Below are positions 24,496-34,041 of a stretch of 64,000 bases of DNA, piece after piece. The stretch is taken from contig NZ_CP033917.1 of assembly GCF_003815655.1 (NCBI RefSeq), positions 310,001 to 374,000 of the forward strand. The letters are read 5' to 3'. The translations under genes were made by a program, and so were the position numbers. The stretch comes from Chryseobacterium sp. G0201 (lineage in GTDB: Bacteria > Bacteroidota > Bacteroidia > Flavobacteriales > Weeksellaceae). The notes under the pieces are model-generated. The model had not been told where the DNA came from, made no database searches, and worked only from the letters and a program-made list of their open reading frames with translations. Every line of letters starts with the position of its first letter. The first letter of the stretch is position 1.

Positions 24496-25047
24496 TTAGT
24501 TTACGTTCAGTAAAAACGTGTATAACTTTTTAGCCCCTGATAATACTTCGTTATAGTTTTCCTCAGTAACTTCCGTATCTAAAACCTCTTTGAAATTTTT
24601 CCACATTGGCCCTGTATTTTCCTGATAGCATCCAAAGAAATTGAACGTTACATTATCGAAACCTTCCGTTTTAGAAAGCTGTTTTGCGATCACATTTCCC
24701 CCCAAAGTAGAACCTTCGATTACGTACATTGCTCCTAAAGCCTCATAATCGTTACTGAATTCAAGATCATGAGAAGCATTTTGATTTTCCAATGATAAGC
24801 TTTGAAGATCTTTCTCGATAAGAGGAAGTTTTTTTCTTTGATTCAATTGAAGTTTCTCAGAAAATTTATCAGAAAGATTGCTGAATATTTTGTTTTCGGA
24901 ATGAAGCAACATCAAGTAATTGGTATTGATGATCTTTTTATAATCTTCTAAAGTGAAAGTCTTATTAAAAATTTTTTCAGAATTAAAAAGTTTTTCAGCT
25001 GCATCGTGATATTCTGCAGTGTTTTGTTTAAGATATTCAGATACCAT
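24496..25047 (-). CDS. bphO: Biliverdin-producing heme oxygenase
   Basis: A 183-residue helical heme oxygenase that opens heme to biliverdin, iron and CO. The N-terminal AEYHDAAEKL segment (residues about 10-20) carries His14, placed like the proximal heme ligand of HemO/BphO enzymes. EALGAMYVIEGSTLGGNVIAKQL (from about residue 105) is the distal helix with the flexible GSTLGGN glycine region. It is 25 bases downstream of the phytochrome gene on the same strand, so it makes the chromophore of that photoreceptor, as in other bphP-bphO operons. It could also serve iron release. Confidence 0.93.
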   Translation of the reverse strand: MVSEYLKQNTAEYHDAAEKLFNSEKIFNKTFTLEDYKKIINTNYLMLLHSENKIFSNLSDKFSEKLQLNQRKKLPLIEKDLQSLSLENQNASHDLEFSNDYEALGAMYVIEGSTLGGNVIAKQLSKTEGFDNVTFNFFGCYQENTGPMWKNFKEVLDTEVTEENYNEVLSGAKKLYTFLLNVN

Positions 25048-25072
25048 AATAAGGTTTTAAAGTTTCTCAAAT

Positions 25073-27262
25073 TTAAGGTTTTTTGAACGTTAAATTGAAA
25101 GAAGTTCCATCTTTATTGCTTTCATAATCAACATTTCCTCCAATTCTGTTCATAATCCTGTGAACAATGGAAAGTCCTACTCCATTTCCTTTAAATTTCT
25201 TGGCATTATCCATCCTGTTGAAAATTTTAAACATCTTGTGCTTATCCTCTTCAGGAATCCCGATCCCGTTATCTGAAATTTTATAAATAACACTTTCTCC
25301 CTCTTCAAATCCTTCAATTTCAACTCTTGGCTGATCCTGTTGTGATGAATATTTTACCGCGTTATTAATGATATTTAAAAATGCCTGATGCATCATTGTT
25401 TTATCTGCCAAAACTTCAGGACAGTCTTTAATAATGATCTCAGTTCCCAGACTCTCAAAAGTTATTCTAGCATTGTCTGAGATTTTTCTGATGGTATGAG
25501 CCGGATGTAATATTTCAAGCTCAATTTCGCTGTGTTTTGCACGGCTCAGTTGCAGAACATCGTGCATCATTTCAGCCATTCCATCGATTTCTTCGATGAT
25601 GGAAGTCAGTTTATTTTTATTCTTATCCGTTTTTTCAAAATTGGAAAGCAGCATTTGAGCATTAAGCTTCATCACAGTCAAAGGTGTTCCTAGGTCATGA
25701 GAGATGGTGTACGAAAAACTGTCAAGCTCTTCATTTACTTTTCTCAACTGATTATTTAGCTCTTTGATCGCATTGTATTGTTTATGGGAAGTTTCAAGAA
25801 TCACATCACGAACGGCCTGTACCGCGCTGATGTTCCTTGAACTCCACCTTCTTGAATTTCCTTTAATATTTTCCGTGAAAGTCTGAAAAGAAGTTCTTGG
25901 AGAAATAATATGTTTTTCTTCACCGTTTTGCGAGAAAACACCTATTTTCTTTTCGGGATTTCCTGCCCAATTGATATGTTCATCAAACTCTTTTCGGAAC
26001 CAGATGAGCATTTCGTTTTTACTTCTTTCGATAAAATAAATGATGATTCCTGCTGCATTTTCATTTAAGCCTAATTCATCGCCATATTCCTTAAGGAAGC
26101 TACGGTTTACATACATACTTTCCTCGGTATTCTGATGTGCCCAGTTAATAATTTTATTAATTACAGAACGTTCGGCTGTTATACCGTCCTTCACGATATC
26201 ATCATCTGAAACAATGACCAAACCATCTGCTTCAGGCAATTCTCTGATCTCTTTTTTATTTTCAACCAAAGAATCAAATAAAGTATTATGTTTTAAAAAA
26301 TCAGATTTCAGATACGCTGATTTTCCATTCAGACCAATACGGTATTCAAGTTCTTTTTTAGATTTAAATGAAGAATAAGCGTTTGAAGCCAAAGCTGTAA
26401 AAATCCCTGCCTGTACCCTGTCTTCAAGGTCAATATGTCTCGCCTCAGAATTCTGACAAGTCACCAATCCCCAAAGCTGATCATCAATAATAATAGACAC
26501 ACTGAAACTGGAAGATGCTCCCGAATTTTTGATATACTGCCCATGAATAGGTGACATACCGCGTGACCCCGTAAAAGTAAGGTCTATAATTTCATGAGTT
26601 TTACTCAGAATAGGAACCGTTTCGGAATACACATCACTGAAAATTCTTTTCCTTTTCTTCATGTATAATTCCCTTGCCTGTCTCGGAATATCAGATTCTG
26701 GATAATGAAGCCCCAAATAACTTTCTAAGTTTTTATTTCTTCTTTCTGCAATTACTTTTCCTGAACCGTCTAACATGAATTTATAAACCATCATTCGGTC
26801 ATAATTCACAATTTTTGAAAGTGTACTTAATAATTGCTCCCAAATTTCCTGCGCATTATCAATGATGTAAAAATTATCATATTTATTCGAAATACGTTTG
26901 TTCGGGTTTTCTAAAACTTCTTCAAACTCAAGAAAAATATCGTTTTTACTTCTGAAAACAGAAAAATGATATTCCTTTTCATCAACGAAAATTTTATCAA
27001 AATAGGTTTCGTTTTCTCTTCTTGTAAATTTATTTAATGAATGATAGATGTCAGAATCAATGATACTTTTAAAGCTTTCAGGAAAGTCTGTGATCTTCTT
27101 GCCAAAAAGAAATTCAACATTCTCAATATTGAAAATGTTGGAAATATTCTGGCTAAAAAAAGTAATGGAATGAGATTCTACATCGATGCCAATCAGATAC
27201 CCAAAACTTTGTATATACCCAGGAATATGTATGGGCTCTTCATGACAATCTACAAAATTCAT
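25073..27262 (-). CDS. bphP: Bacteriophytochrome histidine kinase
   Basis: A 729-residue red/far-red photoreceptor kinase. PAS about 1-115, with the biliverdin-binding Cys6 just before EEPIHIPGYIQSFG as in other bacteriophytochromes. GAF about 130-300, with the ESDIPRQAR motif (D191-I192-P193) and SPIHGQY His240. PHY about 310-480, with the tongue motifs NWAGNP and SPRTSFQTF (PRxSF at 455-459). Histidine kinase about 515-729, with H522 in SHDLGTPL and an ATPase domain with DNGIGIPEEDKHKMF and GNGVGLSIV. The usual CHH of the GAF domain reads CQN here (residues 269-271). Its response regulator is not in the window. The operon continues into bphO. Confidence 0.95.
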   Translation of the reverse strand: MNFVDCHEEPIHIPGYIQSFGYLIGIDVESHSITFFSQNISNIFNIENVEFLFGKKITDFPESFKSIIDSDIYHSLNKFTRRENETYFDKIFVDEKEYHFSVFRSKNDIFLEFEEVLENPNKRISNKYDNFYIIDNAQEIWEQLLSTLSKIVNYDRMMVYKFMLDGSGKVIAERRNKNLESYLGLHYPESDIPRQARELYMKKRKRIFSDVYSETVPILSKTHEIIDLTFTGSRGMSPIHGQYIKNSGASSSFSVSIIIDDQLWGLVTCQNSEARHIDLEDRVQAGIFTALASNAYSSFKSKKELEYRIGLNGKSAYLKSDFLKHNTLFDSLVENKKEIRELPEADGLVIVSDDDIVKDGITAERSVINKIINWAHQNTEESMYVNRSFLKEYGDELGLNENAAGIIIYFIERSKNEMLIWFRKEFDEHINWAGNPEKKIGVFSQNGEEKHIISPRTSFQTFTENIKGNSRRWSSRNISAVQAVRDVILETSHKQYNAIKELNNQLRKVNEELDSFSYTISHDLGTPLTVMKLNAQMLLSNFEKTDKNKNKLTSIIEEIDGMAEMMHDVLQLSRAKHSEIELEILHPAHTIRKISDNARITFESLGTEIIIKDCPEVLADKTMMHQAFLNIINNAVKYSSQQDQPRVEIEGFEEGESVIYKISDNGIGIPEEDKHKMFKIFNRMDNAKKFKGNGVGLSIVHRIMNRIGGNVDYESNKDGTSFNLTFKKP

Positions 27263-27764
27263 ATAATTCTTTAAACTATCAAATATAACGAAATTTTTAA
27301 AGCGATATTATTTTGTGGTATCAAATCTTTAAAACGTTAAAGCATCGTTAAATTCGACATTCCTGTATGTAAAGACATCATCAAATTAGCTCAAAAAGCT
27401 TTCCATATTTCGCTTTTATATCCCCATTTTATTAATAATATACTAAAAATCTAAAGAATAATGGTTCTAAATTTATCATAACTGATTATTCACATGAATC
27501 CCACATTAACAATTGAAAAATTTGTGTTAATTAAACAAAAATTAGTAAATTTATATCACCAAATAAAGAAAACACTTAAATATTAATCGAATATCTCACA
27601 ACTTCAATTAATTTTTAAGTCAATCAAAAATTACATGATATGAAAAAATTCCCACTTATTTTCTTTCAGGATAAAAGCAAATCTGATTATTAAGATCAAA
27701 ACACTTCAAATCCCCAGGACTTAATTGTCTTAATAAACAATATTATTTATTAAACACAAACAAT
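27263..27764. other. Intergenic region, no gene seen
   Basis: About 500 AT-rich bases between the divergent bphP and porin genes must hold both promoters. I found no open frame over 40 codons that looks coding, no obvious dyad and no clear TAnnTTTG box. Confidence 0.4.
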
Positions 27765-28922
27765 ATGACCTTTTTTCAATCAAAAAAGAGAAATCTGCTA
27801 TTTTGTTTTATGCTATTCTGTTTCTCAGCAAATGCACAGATACCGGATTCTACAAAAACCAAACAGGAGGAAGACAATGTAAAATATCCTCAACTTCAGA
27901 TCAAAGGTCTTTTTCAGGCGCGTTATCTGGTCGGCATGAACAAAGATGTTGATGTAAACGGACTACATCATGCTGATGGTTTGAGAACCAACAATAATTT
28001 CATGGTCAAATATATGAGAGTTCAGGTTCGGGCGCAGATCAGCAAACGTACTGAAGTTGTCGCACTGGCCAATTTAGCCGATTTCAAAAATGATCCTAAA
28101 AGCAGGGTGTTGGAAAATGCTTATTTAAAATACACTTTCAATCCTAAATTAGCCTTTACTGTTGGACAGTTCAGACCTTGGTTTGGGATTGAGGAAACCT
28201 ACCCTATCGACATTATCAAATCGTTGGACTGGTCAAACCAATACACAGAATTTGGAAAACTGGGCTGGACAAGCTTCCAAATCGGACTTTCTGCCACAGG
28301 ACAACTTGAACTAGGTAAAATACCTTTCCAATATGCCGTTTCGGTCGTTAATGGAAACGGTAAAAATCAGGTCAACGACAATGATGACGGAAAACAATAT
28401 TCTACAAGACTGGTTTTTGGTTTAGCTAAAAAATACAACCTTAATTTAGGTTTAAATGGAGGTATTGGCGAGGTTTTCGGCAAAAAAATATATGCTGTAG
28501 GAGTTGATTTCAACTCATTGATGAATTTCGGTTCAAAATGGAGCCTTGACATGCAATTGGAAGGAAAACAGGCGACCAATCATCCTTTATATTTTGCTGT
28601 TGCTCCCGAATTAAGACCTGACAATCCTGATGAATATTTGATTCGTGGTGTTTATTTCCTTCCGAATTTAAGATACGAGGTCAATCACAAAAATTTAAGT
28701 GCCTTCGAATTGTCATGCCGATATGAATATTTGGACACCAATTTTAGAGTTAATTCAAATCCGAGACAGACGATAACGCCAATGTTCGGTTTGGAATTTT
28801 TGAAAAACTATGGCGCCAGAATTCAGCTTGGAGTGCAGTTCGACCGTTACAAACACAGCATTGCAAACACCACACAATACAATAATAATCTATTCATTGT
28901 TCAGGTACAGAGCAGATTCTAA
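27765..28922 (+). CDS. Outer-membrane porin (OprO/OprP-like)
   Basis: A 385-residue outer-membrane beta-barrel with signal peptide (residues 1-24, ending SANA). The sequence alternates amphipathic strands ending in aromatic residues, with a typical porin start (YPQLQIKGLFQARYLVG), the FTVGQFRPWFGIEETYPID stretch characteristic of phosphate-selective-porin-like proteins, and a C-terminal strand ending in Phe (FIVQVQSRF). In this family the pore selects for phosphate or other anions. The gene lies 17 bases upstream of a sodium/dicarboxylate-type transporter, so here it more likely admits C4 dicarboxylates or related anions through the outer membrane. Confidence 0.85.
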   Translation: MTFFQSKKRNLLFCFMLFCFSANAQIPDSTKTKQEEDNVKYPQLQIKGLFQARYLVGMNKDVDVNGLHHADGLRTNNNFMVKYMRVQVRAQISKRTEVVALANLADFKNDPKSRVLENAYLKYTFNPKLAFTVGQFRPWFGIEETYPIDIIKSLDWSNQYTEFGKLGWTSFQIGLSATGQLELGKIPFQYAVSVVNGNGKNQVNDNDDGKQYSTRLVFGLAKKYNLNLGLNGGIGEVFGKKIYAVGVDFNSLMNFGSKWSLDMQLEGKQATNHPLYFAVAPELRPDNPDEYLIRGVYFLPNLRYEVNHKNLSAFELSCRYEYLDTNFRVNSNPRQTITPMFGLEFLKNYGARIQLGVQFDRYKHSIANTTQYNNNLFIVQVQSRF

Positions 28923-28939
28923 TTAAAACATTTACGATT

Positions 28940-30370
28940 ATGAAAGAAATTAATATCAAAAATATAGCGATAACCTTTGCCGTTGCGCTCATCATTTGGT
29001 TTATTCCTGCTCCGGAAGGTGTTACGGAAAATGCCTGGCATTTATTCGCTATTTTCGCAGCGACAATTTTAGGAATTATTCTGAAAGCTGCTCCGATGGG
29101 AACCATGTGTATGATGGCGATTGGATTTACAGCTCTTACTCAGGTTGTAGCTCCCGGAGACGCAGGAAAATCAATTACAAAAGCACTTTCAGGATTTGGA
29201 GATAAAGTAATATGGCTGATCGGGATTTCGTTCTTTATTGCAAGAGGATTTATTAAAACAGGTTTAGGAAATAGAATTGCTTTTCTATTCATCAGAATTT
29301 TCGGTAAAAGTTCTTTAGGACTCGCTTACGGATTAGGATTGGCAGACGTTTGTCTTGCTCCTGCAATTCCGAGTAACACGGCAAGAGGTGGCGGAATTAT
29401 TTATCCCATCATGAAATCCATGGCCATCAGTTTTGATTCCGTACCTGAAAAACCTGAAACGCATAGAAAACTCGGTTCATTTTTAACATTAAACAGTTAT
29501 TACATGAATCTGATTTCTTCTTCCATGTTTTTGACCGGAACAGCAAGTAACCCGATGTGTCAGAAATTCGCAGCCAACTTAGGAATTAATATTACCTGGA
29601 TGTCTTGGGCTGCTGCCGGTTTTGTACCAGGATTAGTTGCATTTTTTGTCGTTCCTTTGGTTTTATATAAATTGTATCCACCTGAATTGAAAAAAACAGG
29701 TGATGCCCCAAAAATGGCTGCCCAAAAGTTAAAAGAAATGGGACCAATTTCTAAAAATGAATGGTTGATGCTGTTGGCTTTCTTCATTTTATTAGCCCTT
29801 TGGATCTTTGGAGGAGCCTTATCAATTGATGCTACAACGACTGCTTTTATTGGCTTAACTCTACTTTTATTAACCTCAGTATTGACTTGGGAAGACGTAA
29901 AAGCAGAAAAAGGAGCCTGGGACACGATCGTTTGGTTTGCGGTTCTGGTGATGATGGCCAGTTCACTCAACGAACTCGGGTTTATCGGATGGTTCAGTGA
30001 TCTAATTAAAGCTAAAATAGGTGGATTAAGTTGGTACGTTGCCTTTCCGATGATTATTATTGTTTACTTCTTCAGTCATTATATTTTCGCGAGTGCGACC
30101 GCTCACGTTGCAGCAATGTATGCCGCTTTATTAGGAGTTGGAGTTGCCGTAGGAATTCCTCCGATGTTATTGGCGATGATGCTTGGTTTCTTAGGTTCAA
30201 TTTATGGAGTATTGACGCATTATGGTCATGGTCCGGCTCCGGTTTTCTTCGGAAGTGGATATGTTGATTTAAAAGCCTGGTGGCTCCGCGGTTTGGAAAT
30301 AGGAATTGTCTTACTCATCATTTATATGGGAGTGGGCGGTCTTTGGATGAAAGTGCTAGGATATTATTAA
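28940..30370 (+). CDS. DASS-family sodium/anion symporter (dicarboxylate transporter)
   Basis: A 476-residue inner-membrane protein with about 12 hydrophobic helices. It contains the DASS signatures SNTARGGGIIYPIM (about residues 145-158; the SNT motif at the substrate and sodium site) and TGTASNPMCQK. Relatives include CitT and plant 2-oxoglutarate/malate translocators, which move C4 or C5 di- and tricarboxylates by sodium symport or exchange. The gene is the second of a porin-transporter pair and sits upstream of sdhCAB. Together they can import and oxidise succinate or malate. Substrate specificity is an inference from context. Confidence 0.88.
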   Translation: MKEINIKNIAITFAVALIIWFIPAPEGVTENAWHLFAIFAATILGIILKAAPMGTMCMMAIGFTALTQVVAPGDAGKSITKALSGFGDKVIWLIGISFFIARGFIKTGLGNRIAFLFIRIFGKSSLGLAYGLGLADVCLAPAIPSNTARGGGIIYPIMKSMAISFDSVPEKPETHRKLGSFLTLNSYYMNLISSSMFLTGTASNPMCQKFAANLGINITWMSWAAAGFVPGLVAFFVVPLVLYKLYPPELKKTGDAPKMAAQKLKEMGPISKNEWLMLLAFFILLALWIFGGALSIDATTTAFIGLTLLLLTSVLTWEDVKAEKGAWDTIVWFAVLVMMASSLNELGFIGWFSDLIKAKIGGLSWYVAFPMIIIVYFFSHYIFASATAHVAAMYAALLGVGVAVGIPPMLLAMMLGFLGSIYGVLTHYGHGPAPVFFGSGYVDLKAWWLRGLEIGIVLLIIYMGVGGLWMKVLGYY

Positions 30371-30383
30371 AACGCGAAAAGAT

Positions 30384-30455
30384 AGAAGTAGGAAGCTAGA
30401 GGTTTTGTTAACGCATAGTAGTTTCACTTTTTATAAACTCCCAGCCTCCTACTTC
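30384..30455. repeat. Intergenic imperfect inverted repeat
   Basis: Left arm 30384-30405 (AGAAGTAGGAAGCTAGAGG...) matches the reverse complement of 30434-30455 at 17 of 22 positions, with a 28-base loop. It lies between the transporter and sdhC genes. The purine-rich GAAGTAGGAAGCT word resembles intergenic repeats common in Chryseobacterium, from memory. Confidence 0.55.
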
Positions 30456-30496
30456 CCACATCCAACCATTAATTAAGATTAAAAATCAAAAAAAAT

Positions 30497-31153
30497 ATGC
30501 TGTCTACCTTATCAAGAAAAATGCTGATGTGTCTTACAGGTTTATTCCTGGCCTTCTTTCTGTTGATTCATTTCTTGGGAAATCTTCAGCTGTTTTTACC
30601 GCAGGAGCAGGCACATTTACAATTTAATGCCTACTCACATTTTTTATCGGGAAATATTGTCATTAAAATCGTTTCCTATATCTTATACACAAGTATCATC
30701 CTTCACGCTGTTGACGGATTAATCATTACGTTAAAAAACAAAAAATCTGGCGGACGTTACCAATCCGACAAAAGAGGAAGAGCCAGCAAATGGGAATCTA
30801 GAAATATGGGAATTCTAGGAACATTGATCCTAATCTTTCTTGTAATCCATTTTCAGAATTTTTGGTACATCTACAAATTCGGAAATCTACCTTTGGATGA
30901 GAACGGAAATAAAGATCTTTACATTCTTGTGGTGACTGTTTTTAAAGAATGGTGGTATGTTATCATCTATGTTCTATCGATGGTTGCTTTATGCTATCAT
31001 CTTATCCACGGCATACATAGCGCGGTCAGAACGCTAGGATTATTTCATCCAAAGTTTGTTAAATGGTTTAAAACTGTTGGAATAGCGTATTCAATCATCA
31101 TCAGTATTGGATTTGCCTTAATGCCGATTTATGTATTCTTCACCGCCAATTAA
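30497..31153 (+). CDS. sdhC: Succinate dehydrogenase cytochrome b558 subunit
   Basis: A 218-residue membrane protein with five predicted helices, starting MLSTLSRKMLMCLTGLFLAFFLLIHFLGN, as in the b558-type SdhC of Bacteroidota and Bacillus. It anchors SdhA/SdhB, carries two hemes (His in FLLIHFLGN, IILHAVDG, LVIHFQNFWY and CYHLIHGIHSAVR are the likely ligands) and reduces menaquinone. The single fused anchor means no SdhD gene is needed. It is first in sdhCAB, 12 bases before sdhA. Confidence 0.95.
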   Translation: MLSTLSRKMLMCLTGLFLAFFLLIHFLGNLQLFLPQEQAHLQFNAYSHFLSGNIVIKIVSYILYTSIILHAVDGLIITLKNKKSGGRYQSDKRGRASKWESRNMGILGTLILIFLVIHFQNFWYIYKFGNLPLDENGNKDLYILVVTVFKEWWYVIIYVLSMVALCYHLIHGIHSAVRTLGLFHPKFVKWFKTVGIAYSIIISIGFALMPIYVFFTAN

Positions 31154-31164
31154 ATTGAAAAACT

Positions 31165-33081
31165 ATGATTTTAGATTCAAAAATACCGGAAGGACCATTA
31201 GAACAAAAATGGGATAATTATAAAAAGAAAGCGAAACTCGTAAACCCCGCGAACCGAAAAAAACTTGACGTTATTGTCGTAGGAACAGGATTGGCCGGAA
31301 GTTCCATCGCTGCATCGTTGGGAGAAATGGGCTATAATGTAAAATCATTTTGCTTTCAGGATAGTCCGAGAAGAGCGCATTCTGTTGCGGCACAAGGTGG
31401 TGTCAATGCCGCCAAAAACTATAAAAATGATGGCGATAGCGTTTACAGAATGTTCGTTGATACGTTAAAAGGTGGCGACTTCAGAGCACGCGAAGCCAAC
31501 GTTTACAGAATGGCCGAATGCTCGTTGAATCTCATTGATCAGGCCGTTGCACAAGGCGTTCCGTTTGGAAGAGAATATGGAGGATATCTGAATAACCGTT
31601 CTTTCGGAGGCGTTCAGGTGAGCCGGACTTTTTACGCACGAGGACAAACCGGACAACAATTGCTGTTGGGATCTTACCAGGCTTTGATGCGACAGGTCGG
31701 AAAAGGCAGTGTACAATTATTTTCAAGACATGAAATGCTTGATTTAGTCATTATAGAAGGAAAAGCAAGAGGAATTATCGTTAGGAATTTAGACACAGGA
31801 GAGATTGAAAGTCATGCCGCCCACGCCGTAGTGTTGGCAACGGGCGGTTATGGCAAAATTTACTATTTATCGACATTGGCGATGGGTTGTAACGGTTCTG
31901 CGATTTGGAGAGCTCATAAAAAAGGAGCTTTGATGGCTTCTCCAAGCTGGATTCAGGTGCACCCTACTTCTCTTCCGCAATCCGGAGATTATCAGTCAAA
32001 ATTAACCTTGATGTCTGAATCTTTACGAAATGACGGAAGAATCTGGGTTCCTTTAAAAGAAAATGAAACCAGAAAAGCTAATGATATCCCGGAAAATGAA
32101 AGAGATTATTATTTGGAACGAAGATATCCGGCTTTCGGAAATTTAGCGCCGAGAGATATTTCATCAAGAGCTGCCAAAGAAAGAATTGATGCAGGTTTTG
32201 GAATCGGTCCTTTAAAAAATGCGGTGTATCTTGATTTTTCCAAAGCGATTAACGAACAAGGGAAAGAAAAAATTCAGGAGAAATATGGAAATTTATTTGA
32301 TATGTATCTTAAAATTACAGGATATGATGCCTATCAGGAGCCCATGATGATCTCTCCTTCTGCGCACTTTTCGATGGGTGGACTTTGGGTTGATTATGAA
32401 TTAATGACAACAATTCCCGGATTATTTGCTTTAGGTGAAGCTAATTTTGCCGATCACGGAGCCAATCGATTGGGTGCGAATTCTTTACTTCAAGCCTCTG
32501 TTGATGGCTATTTTATTGCCCCTTACACGATTGCTAATTATTTATCCAATGAAATTCACACCGGTAAAATTTCAACGGGAGATCCAGCATTTAAAAAAGC
32601 AGAAAATGAAGTTAAAAATCAGATTAATGGCTTTATTAAGATTAATGGAACAAAAACTGTTGATCATTTCCATAAAACATTAGGAAAATTGCTTTATGAT
32701 TATTGTGGTTTAGCCCGAAATAAAGAAGGTTTAGAATTTGCTATCGAAGAAATACGAAAACTGAAACAAGAATTTTATAATGACGTGAAAGTTTCCGGAC
32801 AAGGTGACACGATGAATACCGAGCTGGAAAAAGCAGGTCGTGTCGCTGATTATTTTGAAATTGGTGAACTTATGTGCTACGACGCTTTAACGAGAAATGA
32901 ATCTTGTGGCGCGCATTTCCGTGAAGAATACCAAACTGCGGATGGAGAAGCATTAAGAAATGACTCAGAATTTCAATTCATTTCAACCTGGGCTTGGAAA
33001 GGTGAAAATAATGAGCCTGAATTGATTAAAGAACCTTTGATTTTCGAAGAAATACAGCCAACCGTAAGAAGTTATAAATAA
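31165..33081 (+). CDS. sdhA: Succinate dehydrogenase/fumarate reductase flavoprotein subunit
   Basis: A 638-residue FAD enzyme oxidising succinate to fumarate. The N-terminal FAD loop is [19 protein letters not shown] (about residues 32-50). [12 protein letters not shown] (about 73-84) includes the His that carries the covalent FAD. Further family motifs: [28 protein letters not shown] (substrate-site His) and [20 protein letters not shown]. The long form matches the SdhA of the menaquinone-type B enzymes. It lies between sdhC and sdhB; the gap to sdhB is unusually long (143 bases) and holds a hairpin element. Confidence 0.97.
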   Translation: MILDSKIPEGPLEQKWDNYKKKAKLVNPANRKKLDVIVVGTGLAGSSIAASLGEMGYNVKSFCFQDSPRRAHSVAAQGGVNAAKNYKNDGDSVYRMFVDTLKGGDFRAREANVYRMAECSLNLIDQAVAQGVPFGREYGGYLNNRSFGGVQVSRTFYARGQTGQQLLLGSYQALMRQVGKGSVQLFSRHEMLDLVIIEGKARGIIVRNLDTGEIESHAAHAVVLATGGYGKIYYLSTLAMGCNGSAIWRAHKKGALMASPSWIQVHPTSLPQSGDYQSKLTLMSESLRNDGRIWVPLKENETRKANDIPENERDYYLERRYPAFGNLAPRDISSRAAKERIDAGFGIGPLKNAVYLDFSKAINEQGKEKIQEKYGNLFDMYLKITGYDAYQEPMMISPSAHFSMGGLWVDYELMTTIPGLFALGEANFADHGANRLGANSLLQASVDGYFIAPYTIANYLSNEIHTGKISTGDPAFKKAENEVKNQINGFIKINGTKTVDHFHKTLGKLLYDYCGLARNKEGLEFAIEEIRKLKQEFYNDVKVSGQGDTMNTELEKAGRVADYFEIGELMCYDALTRNESCGAHFREEYQTADGEALRNDSEFQFISTWAWKGENNEPELIKEPLIFEEIQPTVRSYK

Positions 33082-33117
33082 AATTTTGATAAAAAGTATC
33101 TTTTTTAACCACGAAAG

Positions 33118-33188
33118 ATTTTAACACATTAGATATTTTAAGTTTAATATAAAACTTTTTAAATTTTATGTGACTTATGTGTTAAAAT
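33118..33188. repeat. Hairpin repeat inside the sdhA-sdhB gap
   Basis: ATTTTAACACAT (33118-33129) is the exact inverse of ATGTGTTAAAAT (33177-33188). Inside them a second pair, TTTTAAGTTT and AAACTTTTTAAA (about 33137-33163), can also fold. No T run follows the outer arm, so it is more like a repeat or attenuator than a terminator. It interrupts an otherwise tight operon. Confidence 0.7.
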
Positions 33189-33224
33189 TCACAATAGTTT
33201 AATTACTACCCAAATACAGAAATT

Positions 33225-33974
33225 ATGGATTTACACCTTAAAATATGGAGACAGAAAGACCATCAGAGCGAAGGAAAATTGGTGAATTATGATTTAACAG
33301 CATTAAATCCTCACATGTCTTTTCTGGAAATGCTGGACACCTTAAATGAGAAATTAATCGTTAAAGGCGATGAACCTGTGGAATTCGATCACGATTGCCG
33401 AGAAGGAATCTGCGGACAATGCGGAATGATGATTAACGGATTAGCGCACGGTCCTCTAAAAAACACAACAACATGCCAGCTTCATTTACGTTCTTTCAAA
33501 GATGGCGAAACTGTTTTGATTGAACCTTTTCGTGCTGAAGCGTTTCCAGTAAAAAAAGATTTAAAAGTGGATCGTTCTGCGTTTGACAGAATTATTTCTT
33601 CAGGTGGTTTTGTATCGATTAATACCGGTCAGGCTCCCGATGCAACGGCAATTCCGATCACTCATCAAATTGCAGAAGAAGCTTTTGATTCCGCGGCGTG
33701 TATTGGTTGTGGAGCGTGTGTTGCAACCTGTAAAAATGCCAGTGCAGCGTTATTTACCTCTGCAAAGATCACGCACATGGTTTTGCTTCCACAAGGAAAA
33801 GAAGAAAGGAGTAACCGTGTTTTAAATATGGTCAAACAGATGGATGCTGAACATTTCGGTCACTGCTCCAACACCGAAGCCTGTGAAGTAGAATGCCCGC
33901 AAGGAATTTCTGTGTTGAATATCGCTAGAATGAATTATGAATACAACAGAGCTCTATTTTTAAGGAAGAAATAG
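33225..33974 (+). CDS. sdhB: Succinate dehydrogenase/fumarate reductase iron-sulfur subunit
   Basis: A 249-residue electron-transfer subunit with three iron-sulfur clusters. The [2Fe-2S] Cys set is CREGICGQCGMMING (about residues 58-72) plus a later Cys (TTCQLH). The C-terminal ferredoxin part has CIGCGACVATCKN (about 159-171) and CSNTEACEVECPQGI (about 215-229), the Cys groups for [4Fe-4S] and [3Fe-4S]. It passes electrons from SdhA flavin to SdhC heme and menaquinone. A terminator ends the operon. The 143-base spacer from sdhA contains a hairpin, so its expression could be uncoupled. Confidence 0.97.
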   Translation: MDLHLKIWRQKDHQSEGKLVNYDLTALNPHMSFLEMLDTLNEKLIVKGDEPVEFDHDCREGICGQCGMMINGLAHGPLKNTTTCQLHLRSFKDGETVLIEPFRAEAFPVKKDLKVDRSAFDRIISSGGFVSINTGQAPDATAIPITHQIAEEAFDSAACIGCGACVATCKNASAALFTSAKITHMVLLPQGKEERSNRVLNMVKQMDAEHFGHCSNTEACEVECPQGISVLNIARMNYEYNRALFLRKK

Positions 33975-33999
33975 CTTAATAAATTTTAAATTAAATAGA

Positions 34000-34028
34000 A
34001 AAAGGGCAAAATAAATTTACCCTTTTAA
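34000..34028. terminator. Bidirectional terminator
   Basis: AAAAGGG (34000-34006) pairs with CCCTTTT (34020-34026) around a 13-base loop. It lies between sdhB and the convergent nucleoid-protein gene. Confidence 0.7.
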
Positions 34029-34041
34029 TATATGCTTCGTT

